From the NCBI RefSeq assembly GCF_900110915.1, contig NZ_FOFG01000002.1, positions 124,001 to 188,000 on the forward strand: DNA of 64,000 nt, given 5' to 3'. Numbering within the stretch: the stretch's first letter is position 1; every line of letters begins with the position of its first letter. A program made the translations under genes and the position numbers. Of the stretch, positions 49,156 through 57,446 are shown piece by piece. Below the pieces are notes generated by a model. That model had not been told where the DNA came from, did not search any database, and worked only from the letters and a program-made list of their open reading frames with translations. Origin of the DNA: Faunimonas pinastri. Lineage in GTDB: Bacteria > Pseudomonadota > Alphaproteobacteria > Rhizobiales > Afifellaceae.

Positions 49156-50358
49156 CTAGCGCTCCACCAGAGCCATCTTGCGGTTGTACCAGTTCATCAG
49201 CACGGCCATGATCAGGCTGAGGCCGAGATAGACCAGCATCCAGATCAGCACGACTTCGACGGACTGGCCCGTCTGGTTCAGGATCGAGCCGCCGACGGCG
49301 ACCAGATCCGCAAAGCCGATGGCGACCGCCAGCGACGTGTTCTTCATCAGGTTCAGGTATTCGCTGGTGAGCGGCGGAATCACCACGCGCAGCGCCTGCG
49401 GCAGGATGATCTTCCGCATGGTCGGGCCGACCTTCAGCCCCAGCGAATAGGCCGCTTCCGTCTGGCCGTGGCTCACCGAAAGGATGCCGGCGCGCACGAT
49501 CTCGGCGATGAAGGACGCGGTATAGATCGCCAGCGCCAGCAGGAGCGAAACCAGTTCGGGCCCGAGTTGCGAGCCGCCATTCAGGTTGAAGCGGGTCTTC
49601 ACCGGTATGTCGAAATGCAGGGGAGCGCCGGTGGCCGCGAAGCTCGCGGCGCCGAGAACGACGATGACCGCCAACCCTGCCCAGAAACTCGGGAACTGCT
49701 GGCCGGTGCGCATCTGCCGGGCGGTGGCCCAGCGCGACAGGGCCCAGGCCGCGACGATGCCGACGAGTATCGCGATCCCCACATAGAGCGCGCCGTGCTC
49801 GAAGATCGGCTTCGGCGTGAACAGTCCGCGATTGCTGAGGCTGAAGCCCAGGCCGAGATTGATGGCGTCGCGCGGATTGGGCAGCACCGCCAGCACGCCG
49901 AAATACCAGAAGAAGATGACGAGCAGCGGCGGGATGTTGCGGAAGAGTTCCACGTAGACCGTCGCCAGTTGCCGGATCAGCCAGTTGGACGACAGCCTTC
50001 CCACACCGACCAGCACGCCGACGATCGTGGCGATGACGATGCCGAGGATCGCGACCTCGATCGTATTGATGATGCCGACGAGCAGCGCATAGCCATAGCT
50101 GCGATCACCCGAATAGGGGATCAGCGACTGGCCGATGTTGAAGCCCGCGCGCTCGTTCAGGAAACCAAAACCGGAGGCGATGTGCAGCCGCTGGAGATTC
50201 TGGGCGGTATTATGGCCGAGCCACCAGATGAAGGCGACGACCAGGACCAGCAGGACGGCCTGGATGATATAGCCGCGCTTGTCGGGATCGTTGAGAAAGG
50301 AGCTTCTGGCCGGACGCTCGACGCGGGGCGCACTGGGCGACGTTGCTTGGATGGTCAT
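49156..50358 (-). CDS. aapQ: General L-amino acid ABC transporter, permease AapQ
   Basis: A 400-residue permease with about eight membrane helices. The typical AapQ segments are [39 protein letters not shown] and the EAA loop [20 protein letters not shown]. It is separated from aapJ by 51 bp containing a stable hairpin, and overlaps nothing. Forms a heterodimer with AapM. Confidence 0.95.
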   Translation of the reverse strand: MTIQATSPSAPRVERPARSSFLNDPDKRGYIIQAVLLVLVVAFIWWLGHNTAQNLQRLHIASGFGFLNERAGFNIGQSLIPYSGDRSYGYALLVGIINTIEVAILGIVIATIVGVLVGVGRLSSNWLIRQLATVYVELFRNIPPLLVIFFWYFGVLAVLPNPRDAINLGLGFSLSNRGLFTPKPIFEHGALYVGIAILVGIVAAWALSRWATARQMRTGQQFPSFWAGLAVIVVLGAASFAATGAPLHFDIPVKTRFNLNGGSQLGPELVSLLLALAIYTASFIAEIVRAGILSVSHGQTEAAYSLGLKVGPTMRKIILPQALRVVIPPLTSEYLNLMKNTSLAVAIGFADLVAVGGSILNQTGQSVEVVLIWMLVYLGLSLIMAVLMNWYNRKMALVER

Positions 50359-50376
50359 TGGCTCTCTCAGAGATGC

Positions 50377-50402
50377 GCCGGGCCCGGCGAACCGGACCCG
50401 GC
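50377..50402 (-). promoter_or_regulatory. Intercistronic hairpin between aapJ and aapQ
   Basis: An 11-bp GC-rich stem with one G-T pair on the transcript (GCCGGGTCCGG / CCGGGCCCGGC) and a TTCG loop lies 7 bp past the aapJ stop. No T-run follows. In binding-protein transporter operons such hairpins protect the upstream message and raise the amount of binding protein relative to permease. Confidence 0.65.
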
Positions 50403-50409
50403 AGGGACC

Positions 50410-51426
50410 TTAGAGGATCGGCATGCCGTATTGGAGGCCGCCCTTGTTCCAGAGCGCGTTCTCGCCGCGCTGGATCTTCAGCGGCGACGACTGGCCGAGA
50501 TCCTTCTCGAAGAGCTCGCCGTAATTGCCGACACCCTTCACGATCTTGTAGGCCCAGTCGTTGCTCAGACCGATGCCCTGGCCGAAATTGCCCTGGACGC
50601 CCAGCAGGCGCTTGATGTCCGGATTGTCGGAAGACTTCATCTGGTCCGCGTTCTGCTGCGTCACGCCGAGTTCTTCGGCATCCAAGAGCGCGTAGTGCGT
50701 CCACTTGACGACGTTGAACCATACGTCGTCACCCTGGCGGACCACCGGGCCGAGCGGCTCCTTGGAGATGATCTCCGGCAGAACGATCGTGTCGTCCGGC
50801 TTCTGCAGCTGCAGGCGCGTGGCGTAGAGGCCAGACTGGTCGGTGGTGTAGGCGTCGCAGCGGCCGCTGTCATAAGCGGAGTTCGCTTCCGAGACCTTCT
50901 CGAACACGACCGGGTTGTACTGCATGTTGTGCGACTTGAAGTAGTCGGCGAGGTTCAGCTCGGTATCCGTACCGCTCTGCACGCAGATGGAGGCGCCGGA
51001 GAGCTCGTTGACGGACTTCACGCCGAGGCTCTTCTTCACCATGAAGCCCTGGCCGTCATAATAGTTGACGCCGGCGAACTTCAGGCCGAGCGAGGTGTCG
51101 CGCGACATGGTCCAGGTCGTGTTGCGGATGAGCACATCGACTTCACCGGACTGCAGCGCCGTGAAGCGTTCCTTGGCGTCCAGCGGGGTGAACTTCACCT
51201 TCGTGGGATCGCCGAAGACGGCGGAGGCGATCGCGCGGCAATAATCCACGTCGAAGCCGGTCCACTCGCCCTTTTCGTTTGGGTTGCCGAAGCCCGGCAG
51301 GCCGGTGTTCACGCCGCACTGGAGGAAGCCCTTTTGCTTCACGGTGTCCAACGTCGCGGCGCCCGCGAAGGACGCGGAAAGAGCGAGGGCAGCGCCGGCG
51401 AGAGCCGGCAGAAAAGTGCGTTTCAT
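50410..51426 (-). CDS. aapJ: General L-amino acid ABC transporter, substrate-binding protein
   Basis: A 338-residue periplasmic binding protein. A signal peptide of about 23 residues (LPALAGAALALSASFAGA) is followed by a type II binding fold: TLDTVKQKGFLQCGVNTGLP, GFDVDYCRAIASAVFGD, the ligand pocket DVLIRNTTWTMSRDT, and SICVQSGTDTELNLADY. Two Cys near residues 38 and 70 are usual in AapJ. It is the first gene of the reverse operon. The upstream gap of 211 bp (51427-51637) is divergent to metC and must hold both promoters. Confidence 0.95.
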   Translation of the reverse strand: MKRTFLPALAGAALALSASFAGAATLDTVKQKGFLQCGVNTGLPGFGNPNEKGEWTGFDVDYCRAIASAVFGDPTKVKFTPLDAKERFTALQSGEVDVLIRNTTWTMSRDTSLGLKFAGVNYYDGQGFMVKKSLGVKSVNELSGASICVQSGTDTELNLADYFKSHNMQYNPVVFEKVSEANSAYDSGRCDAYTTDQSGLYATRLQLQKPDDTIVLPEIISKEPLGPVVRQGDDVWFNVVKWTHYALLDAEELGVTQQNADQMKSSDNPDIKRLLGVQGNFGQGIGLSNDWAYKIVKGVGNYGELFEKDLGQSSPLKIQRGENALWNKGGLQYGMPIL

Positions 51427-51637
51427 GGCTGTGCGATATCCCTGTTCCACTCACCGTGGTTCGGGAAGCCGTCATGGCGCCGGGAGGAACAACCCACCCG
51501 ACACCGCCTGAGCCCCCAACCCACGCTTGCACCCATCACAAGCTAAATAATCGCCATGGTCAAGGGCGCGTCACTTGGCTGGGGATGGAAGCTGGCGTAT
51601 CGCAGGGGTAGCGACGCGGACAGAAGGAGATGCCGGA

Positions 51638-52813
51638 ATGGACGAGCGCAAGGACCGCGGCAGGACGCCCGGCATAGACACTACGCTGACCCATGCCGGC
51701 CTCGATCCCTTTGCCTACCACGGCTTCGTCAATCCGCCGCTCGTGCGTGCATCCACCGTCCTCTTTCCCGACGTCGACACGATGCTGGGTCGCACGTCGC
51801 AACGCTATTCTTACGGGCTGACAAATACACCCACGGTAGAGGCGCTGACCAAGGCCCTTGATGCCCTGGAGGGCTCGGCCGGAACGGTGCTCGTTCCCTC
51901 GGGACTTGCGGCGGTCACGACCGCTATCCTGGCGGCTGCCCGGCCGGGCAGCCGCATCCTCGTCCCCGACAACGTGTATGGCCCGACCCGCCGCTTCTGC
52001 GACGAAAGCCTGCCGAGCCTCGGCATGACGGCAAGCTACTACGACCCAACGATCGGCGCCGGCATCGCCGAGCTGATGCAGGACGTTTCGATCGTCTTCC
52101 TCGAGGCCCCGGGCTCGACCACCTTCGAGATGCCCGACCTCGACGCCATCGTCGCCGTGGCGAAGGCTGCCGGCGCGGTCACGATGATCGACAACACCTG
52201 GGCCACTCCGCTGATCTACCGGCCGCTGGAGCATGGGATCGATTTCGCGATCTATGCCGGCACCAAGTACTTCGCCGGCCATTCCGACCTGCTGATCGGC
52301 TCGATTTCAGCCAATGAGCGGATGTGGCCCGCGCTGCAGCGCTTCCACAAGAATTTCGGCATTCAGGCCGGCACCGAGGAAATCTGGCTGACCCTGCGCG
52401 GCCTGCGCACCATGAGCATTCGGCTGGAGCGGCACGACCGCAGCGGCATGGAAGTAGCGCGGTGGCTGCAAGGCCGCCCTGAAGTGTCGCGCGTGCTGCA
52501 TCCCGCACTGCCGGAAGATCCGGGCCACGAGCTCTGGAAGCGCGATTTCGGCCGCTCGTGCGGTCTCTTCGCCTTCGTGCTGAACGGCTCGGAGGAGCAG
52601 GCGAAGAGCTTCCTGAACGCGCTGAGGCTTTTCGGCCTCGGCTACTCCTGGGGCGGGTTCGAAAGCCTCGCCGTGCTGGGCGAAACCGAGCATTCCCGAA
52701 CGGCGCGGCCGTGGACTGACGGACCGGTGATCCGCCTCCATATCGGACTGGAGGACGTAGCCGACATCATCGCCGATCTGGAAGCGGGATTCGCGGTGAC
52801 CGGGGCGAAATAG
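51638..52813 (+). CDS. metC: Cystathionine beta-lyase
   Basis: A 391-residue fold-type I PLP enzyme of the Cys/Met metabolism family. The PLP lysine is K210 in YAGTKYFAGHSD. The SGLAAVTTAIL and MIDNTWATPLIYRPLEHG segments and the C-terminal RLHIGLEDV are conserved. MetC cleaves cystathionine to homocysteine, pyruvate and ammonia in methionine synthesis. An AAGGAG site nine bases before ATG 51638 supports the start; the frame runs back to 51575. It converges with the LAB_N gene, whose stop is 6 bp away. Confidence 0.92.
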   Translation: MDERKDRGRTPGIDTTLTHAGLDPFAYHGFVNPPLVRASTVLFPDVDTMLGRTSQRYSYGLTNTPTVEALTKALDALEGSAGTVLVPSGLAAVTTAILAAARPGSRILVPDNVYGPTRRFCDESLPSLGMTASYYDPTIGAGIAELMQDVSIVFLEAPGSTTFEMPDLDAIVAVAKAAGAVTMIDNTWATPLIYRPLEHGIDFAIYAGTKYFAGHSDLLIGSISANERMWPALQRFHKNFGIQAGTEEIWLTLRGLRTMSIRLERHDRSGMEVARWLQGRPEVSRVLHPALPEDPGHELWKRDFGRSCGLFAFVLNGSEEQAKSFLNALRLFGLGYSWGGFESLAVLGETEHSRTARPWTDGPVIRLHIGLEDVADIIADLEAGFAVTGAK

Positions 52814-52819
52814 CCTCGG

Positions 52820-53140
52820 TCACCCGGCGTTCTGCATCGGGGAACGCTTCTCGCGGAAGATAAGCCAGAGATTTCGGGCATAGATCACGAGGCCGAGCCC
52901 CTGCCCCGCGATGAACACCGGATCGTGCCGCGACAGCGAGTAGATAAAGAGAAGAAAGCCGCCGATCACCGAGAAGAACCAGAAGGAGACCGGCACGACC
53001 GAACGGCCGGCCCGCTCGCTGGCCAGCCATTGCAGCAGGAACCGCATCATGAAAAGGAGCTGGGCGACGAAACCCAGCGCCACCCAGAAGCTGAACTGCT
53101 GGATGAAGACGTGGTGAAACCAGCCCCCGACGCTACTCAT
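52820..53140 (-). CDS. Lipid A biosynthesis N-terminal domain protein (LAB_N)
   Basis: A 106-residue membrane protein with about three helices: FWVALGFVAQLLFMMRFLLQ, VVPVSFWFFSVIGGFLLFIY and GQGLGLVIYARNLWLIF. The QWLASERAGRSVVPVSFW segment is diagnostic of LAB_N. The family is linked to lipid A or polyprenyl-sugar modification and nearly always accompanies a GT2 glycosyltransferase. Here it overlaps that gene by 8 bp. No GT39-type sugar transferase is adjacent, which often completes the set elsewhere. Confidence 0.9.
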   Translation of the reverse strand: MSSVGGWFHHVFIQQFSFWVALGFVAQLLFMMRFLLQWLASERAGRSVVPVSFWFFSVIGGFLLFIYSLSRHDPVFIAGQGLGLVIYARNLWLIFREKRSPMQNAG

Positions 53141-53879
53141 TCAGTCTCTCCTCCCGCGCGCGCGGAATGACCCGTCGCCGTTTGGTCAGCCACCATACGC
53201 CGAAGAGATCGGCGATACCGACCCACAGGCGATCGAAAATTCCGTATTTGGAAGACCCGAAGCGTCGTGGGCGGTCGACCACATCCACCGCCGTCACCGC
53301 ATACCCCTCGCGCTTCACGAGCGCAGGCATGAAGCGATGCCATCCGTCGAAATAGGGAAGCAGCAGGAAGACCTCGCGACGGATCGCCTTGAGGCCGCAG
53401 CCGGTGTCGCGGGAATCGTCGTTCAGCAGCGCCCGGCGCACCTTGTTGGCCAGCCGCGATCCATGGCGCTTGGCAAAGCTCGCCTTGCGACCCACGCGCT
53501 GACCGCCTGCCAGCGCCGTGCCCGCCCCCGCCGTTGCCAGCGCCGAAAGCAGCGCGGGAATGTACTGCGGATCGTTCTGGCCGTCGCCATCGATGGTGAC
53601 CACCACATCGCCGCGCGCCGCGAGCATGCCGGTGCGCACCGCCGCGCTCTGGCCGGATGAGCGGTCGTGCCGGATCAGGCGCACCTGTCCTTCCTGGCTC
53701 GACGCTGCGGCCGCCACGGCCCCGTCCGTTCCGTCGTCGGATCCATCGTCCACGACGATGATCTCATGCGCAACGGCACGCAGGGCCGCCGCGATCTCGT
53801 GGATCAGCGGACCGATATTTTCCCGCTCGTTCTTGCAGGGAAGCACGACTGAGACCGGCAATGAAACGTCCGCATTCAT
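53133..53879 (-). CDS. Family 2 glycosyltransferase (polyprenyl-phosphate type)
   Basis: A 248-residue cytosolic-face glycosyltransferase. It has [30 protein letters not shown], the DxD-like [11 protein letters not shown], and [15 protein letters not shown], all typical of ArnC/DPM1-like enzymes that load a sugar onto polyprenyl phosphate. It lacks the two C-terminal helices of larger ArnC forms. The downstream LAB_N gene overlaps by 8 bp, indicating coupled synthesis and joint work on a lipid-linked sugar. Confidence 0.92.
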   Translation of the reverse strand: MNADVSLPVSVVLPCKNERENIGPLIHEIAAALRAVAHEIIVVDDGSDDGTDGAVAAAASSQEGQVRLIRHDRSSGQSAAVRTGMLAARGDVVVTIDGDGQNDPQYIPALLSALATAGAGTALAGGQRVGRKASFAKRHGSRLANKVRRALLNDDSRDTGCGLKAIRREVFLLLPYFDGWHRFMPALVKREGYAVTAVDVVDRPRRFGSSKYGIFDRLWVGIADLFGVWWLTKRRRVIPRAREERLNE

Positions 53880-54048
53880 GCAGGGACCGAAGCTCCGAAG
53901 CGATCACGTCCGACGCCCCGTCGGGGGACGGAGACGCCGGTGGCGAAAGGCATTACTTGCGCCCGCCGAGAAAACAACCGCCATTCGCGACCGATGCGCC
54001 TTCCGGTCACGGATTTTCTGCCGCATGATCGCCCGAGGGGGGCCTCCG

Positions 54049-54678
54049 ATGAACCTTGCCCGACAACTCCATCGTTTTGTGGACAGCCTGGATCGGCGAT
54101 ATCGCCCCACGATCCGACGTTCCCGACGAGCCGAAGCCTGGTGGATCGGGCTGCTCGACGGCGTGGTCTCCCTGCAGTCCGACCGGCTCTATCTCCGCCG
54201 CGCGATCGTGCCGGCGATCATCGGTTCCGGCGCGCGGCAGATCCTCTTCATCGGCGTGCGCGGTTATACTCGCGCCGTCGTCGATGCGATGGGGCGGCAC
54301 GGACTGGAAGTCTGGACCTCGGACATCGACCCGGAAGCCGCGCCGCATGGCGCTCCCGCACGGCACCGAACCGGCGACGTCTGCGAAATCGACGCACTCT
54401 TCCCGGAGGTCCGTTTCGACCTGGTGATTCTGAACGGCGTGCTCGGCTGGGGCGTCGACAGCCCGGAGGATATCGAGCGGGCGCTGGAAGGCGTCATGCG
54501 CATCCTGCGTCCCGGAGGCGTCCTGCTTCTTGGCTGGAACCGGGGCAGGATCCCCGATCCGCCCACGATTCCCGCCTTGATGACGCGCTTCGAGCCCTGT
54601 TCATTCGAATCGCTGCCGCAAAGAAAAGACTTCCCCGGCGCCACTCATCTATATGCTTGGTACGGTCGGCGCGGCTGA
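54049..54678 (+). CDS. Class I SAM-dependent methyltransferase
   Basis: A 209-residue protein. SAM-binding motif I is seen as [18 protein letters not shown], with Val-Arg in place of the usual second Gly. The acidic strand two end is TSDIDPEA, motif II is [13 protein letters not shown], and [16 protein letters not shown] forms post-motif three. This fits a small-molecule or lipid methyltransferase; the substrate is unknown. ATG 54049 has an AGGGGGG site. A much longer in-frame reading back to 53518 crosses the opposite GT2 gene and is rejected. It is divergent from the GT2 gene; the 239 bp after it (54679-54917) hold the rpsU promoter and no gene. Confidence 0.8.
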   Translation: MNLARQLHRFVDSLDRRYRPTIRRSRRAEAWWIGLLDGVVSLQSDRLYLRRAIVPAIIGSGARQILFIGVRGYTRAVVDAMGRHGLEVWTSDIDPEAAPHGAPARHRTGDVCEIDALFPEVRFDLVILNGVLGWGVDSPEDIERALEGVMRILRPGGVLLLGWNRGRIPDPPTIPALMTRFEPCSFESLPQRKDFPGATHLYAWYGRRG

Positions 54679-54917
54679 TCTGCCCGGAGATTGCGGGCCG
54701 GAAAAAAGATTTTTCAACTTTCGCTTGCCAAAAGCGGCTTTCAGGCCACTTATGCCAGAAGATCTTCGATCGGCCGCCCGCGATGCGTCCTGCGCGTCGC
54801 CCTTTTCGCCGTTCGGAATTCAGCTCACGCGAGTTCGCAAGCGTCTGGCCTCGGTCGCCGGACGCCAACTCGTTCCGATGCGGCATTCGCCGACATCGCA
54901 ACCGAAAGGAATTTCAT

Positions 54918-55169
54918 TTGCAGGTGATCGTCCGCGACAACAATGTCGAACAGGCCATCAAGGTTCTCAAGAAGAAGATGCAGCGTGAAGGCGTTTTCCG
55001 CGAGATGAAGCGCCGTTCGGCTTTCGAGAAGCCTTCCGAGCGTCGGGTCCGCGAAAAGGCCGAAGGCATGCGTCGCGCCCGCAAGCAGGCGAAGAAGAAG
55101 GCCCAGCGCGAGGGTCTCCTGCCCGCGCCGAAGCCGCGGGTCGCTGCCCGAGGCGGCGCCCGTCGCTAA
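54918..55169 (+). CDS. rpsU: 30S ribosomal protein S21
   Basis: An 83-residue basic ribosomal protein: [20 protein letters not shown], then [20 protein letters not shown], then Arg/Lys-rich helix ending in [15 protein letters not shown]21 sits near the 3' end of 16S rRNA and helps initiation. The start is TTG at 54918 with an AAAGGA site seven bases upstream; no ATG exists close by. A strong terminator follows. TTG start is noteworthy for a ribosomal protein. Confidence 0.95.
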   Translation: MQVIVRDNNVEQAIKVLKKKMQREGVFREMKRRSAFEKPSERRVREKAEGMRRARKQAKKKAQREGLLPAPKPRVAARGGARR

Positions 55170-55220
55170 GCGTCGGACACGTTATATCGCAGCTCCGCGC
55201 TTGTCGCGGGAGCGCCGAAG

Positions 55221-55250
55221 CACCGCCCCTCACCGGGCGGTGTTTTCGTT
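55221..55250 (+). terminator. Intrinsic terminator of rpsU
   Basis: A perfect 8-bp stem (CACCGCCC / GGGCGGTG) with a CTCACC loop is followed by TTTTCGTTT. Confidence 0.9.
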
Positions 55251-55331
55251 TCCGGCCTTGCGCGCCTTGAGGCACACCAAGCAACCATGACGGAGTTCAC
55301 GCCGTTTCCCCTGTCTCGCGAGGGGTGATGC

Positions 55332-56393
55332 ATGGCCGAACGACCGTCGAAGCAGAGCTCCAGCTTTCCCAAGCATGGAAGCATGTGCCTGCCGCTGGCT
55401 GAGGTCCTCAGCTACAATCTGGAAATCGAGGAAGGCGACGGCTTCATCGGCGACCAGGCCAGCAAGTCTGCGCTGCTCGACATCATCCAGGGCCTGCGCG
55501 ACCTCCTTCCGGAAAACGCCGATCCACTGGGCGACGATCCGATGGAGGAGTTCGGCAAGGACCGCCTCGACACTTTGCTGACCGAAGGCGACTTCGCCGC
55601 CGCCGGGCTCCTCCATGCCGCGATTGAGGAATTCTCCGGGCGGCTGGAAAAGATCATCCGCCGCTTCCTGCGCCTGAAGGCGTGGCGGGAAACGGAGCGC
55701 ATCGTGATCGGCGGCGGCGTGCGGCAGAGCCGGATGGGCCAGATCGCCATCGGGCGCACCGCCACCCTCCTTCGCAAGGGCGGCATCGATATCCGACCCG
55801 TGCGCCACCATCCTGACGAGGCGGGCCTCATCGGCGCCGTCCACCTCGCGCCTTCCTGGATTTTCGCGGGCCACGACAGCATCCTCGCGCTCGATATCGG
55901 CGGCTCCAACATTCGCGCCGGTGTCGTGCGGCTCGATATCGGGAAGCATCCTGACCTGACGGGCGTCGAGGTCTGGCAGTCGGAGCTCTGGAGCCATTCC
56001 GACGAGGATCCGAAGCGCGACGAAGCGGTCGACCGCACGGCCGAGATGCTGCAGCGCCTGCTCCGCAAGGCCGACAAGGAAGGCCTCCACCTCGCGCCCT
56101 TCATCGGCGTCGGCTGCCCCGGCGTGATCGGCGAGGATGGTTCCATCGATCGCGGCGCGCAGAACCTGCCCGGCAATTGGGAAAGCAAGGGCTTCAACCT
56201 GCCGGACGAGCTACGCGACCGCGTGCCCAGGATCGGCGATCACGAGACGCTGGTCCTGGTGCACAACGATGCCGTGGTTCAGGGGCTGAGCGAGGCGCCG
56301 TTCTGCCGCGATGTCGGTCACTGGGCGGCGCTGACCATCGGCACGGGGCTCGGCAACGCGAGCTACGCCACGCGAGATGCCGAAGACGAGTGA
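55332..56393 (+). CDS. ROK-family protein with circularly permuted motif order
   Basis: A 353-residue protein. The N-terminal half carries what is usually the C-terminal half of a ROK sugar kinase: a helix (AAAGLLHAAIEEFSGRLEKI), RIVIGGGV at 123-130 and PDEAGLIGAVHLA at 161-173. The ATP-binding N-terminal half then follows: LDIGGSNIRAG (187-197), GCPGVIGEDGSI (261-272), the expected catalytic Asp in HNDAVVQ (D313) and LTIGTGLGN (334-342). The ROK zinc motif is absent. The protein stops right after the glycine loop. I recall similar proteins in other rhizobia, so this is a family trait, not a broken gene. Its phosphate acceptor is unknown; it may be a kinase or a regulator. GAGGGG precedes the ATG. 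An orphan ABC ATPase and xylB follow. Confidence 0.8.
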   Translation: MAERPSKQSSSFPKHGSMCLPLAEVLSYNLEIEEGDGFIGDQASKSALLDIIQGLRDLLPENADPLGDDPMEEFGKDRLDTLLTEGDFAAAGLLHAAIEEFSGRLEKIIRRFLRLKAWRETERIVIGGGVRQSRMGQIAIGRTATLLRKGGIDIRPVRHHPDEAGLIGAVHLAPSWIFAGHDSILALDIGGSNIRAGVVRLDIGKHPDLTGVEVWQSELWSHSDEDPKRDEAVDRTAEMLQRLLRKADKEGLHLAPFIGVGCPGVIGEDGSIDRGAQNLPGNWESKGFNLPDELRDRVPRIGDHETLVLVHNDAVVQGLSEAPFCRDVGHWAALTIGTGLGNASYATRDAEDE

Positions 56394-56560
56394 CGCCGCT
56401 CCGGCCGTTCGCGGCTTGGGTGCCTGGGGTTTGCGCATAGGCTGGCGGTTTTTTATGCTGGCACAGGCAAAGCGTTCGGGCATAGACAGGTGTTTTCGCC
56501 CGCTTGCCCCTTGCGGCAGGTCAAGCTCTTGAACGCCGGGTGGCCGGCCCGGAGACCTCA

Positions 56561-57343
56561 TTGAACGCCATCGCGCCTGCCCTTTCCGTCAAGAACGTCC
56601 AGAAATCGTTTGGTCCGCTGCAGGTGCTCAAGGGCATTTCGGTGGATGCGCATGAGGGCGATGTGATCTCGATCCTGGGTTCGAGCGGCTCGGGCAAGAG
56701 CACGTTCCTGCGCTGCATCAATCTCTTGGAGACGCCCGACGAGGGCGAGATCAGCGTCGCGGGCGAGAAGATCGACATGCGCAAGCGGCCGAGCGGACGG
56801 CTGGAGCCGTCCGACCGCCGCCAGGTCGACCGCATCCGTTCCGAGCTCGGCATGGTGTTTCAGGGCTTCAATCTCTGGTCCCACATGACGGTGCTGGAAA
56901 ACCTCATCGAGGCTCCCGTCCATGTCCAGAAGCGCAAGCGCGCGGAGTGCATAGGGGAAGCCGAATCGCTTCTGGAGCGGGTGGGCCTGGCCGACAAGCG
57001 CAACCATTACCCGGCCCATCTGTCCGGCGGCCAGCAGCAGCGCGCGGCGATCGCCCGCGCCCTCGCCATGCGGCCCAAGGTCATGCTCTTCGACGAGCCC
57101 ACCTCGGCGCTCGATCCTGAACTCGTCGGCGAGGTCCTGCGCGTGATGCGGACGCTCGCGGAAGAGGGCCGCACGATGCTTGTCGTGACCCACGAGATGG
57201 GCTTCGCGCGCAACGTCTCCAACCGGGTGCTCTACCTGCACCAGGGGCGCGTCGAGGCGGACGGCACGCCGGACGAGCTGTTCAACCAGGGCAAGTCCGA
57301 GCGCTTCAGCCAGTTCATCACGGGCTTCGGCCAGGCGGCCTGA
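56561..57343 (+). CDS. Amino acid ABC transporter ATP-binding protein, orphan
   Basis: A 260-residue ATPase of the polar amino acid/opine (HisP/OccP/ArtP) group. Walker A is GSSGSGKST (40-48), the signature [15 protein letters not shown], and Walker [13 protein letters not shown]. The longer loop GEKIDMRKRPSGRLEPSDRR is typical of HisP-like proteins. No permease or binding protein is near; the adjacent genes encode a ROK protein and xylulokinase. It must therefore work with membrane proteins encoded elsewhere. TTG 56561 with a GGAG site is the best start; the frame is open to 56504. Confidence 0.88.
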   Translation: MNAIAPALSVKNVQKSFGPLQVLKGISVDAHEGDVISILGSSGSGKSTFLRCINLLETPDEGEISVAGEKIDMRKRPSGRLEPSDRRQVDRIRSELGMVFQGFNLWSHMTVLENLIEAPVHVQKRKRAECIGEAESLLERVGLADKRNHYPAHLSGGQQQRAAIARALAMRPKVMLFDEPTSALDPELVGEVLRVMRTLAEEGRTMLVVTHEMGFARNVSNRVLYLHQGRVEADGTPDELFNQGKSERFSQFITGFGQAA

Positions 57344-57446
57344 AAACAAGCCGCATGAGAACGAGCGGCCCGAGGCTGCTTGAGGCTTCGCGGCGCAGGC
57401 TTTAGGGAAGGCGCGGCCATTCCGGCCGGCAGCGGCGAGCTTCCCG

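Noticed and set aside
48850-51546. Open forward frame of 898 codons opposite aapJQM
   Set aside because: Shadow crossing three well-supported genes; no protein family character.
53518-54048. 177-codon upstream extension of the methyltransferase frame
   Set aside because: It overlaps the GT2 gene on the other strand; the family-like protein and ribosome-binding site begin at 54049.
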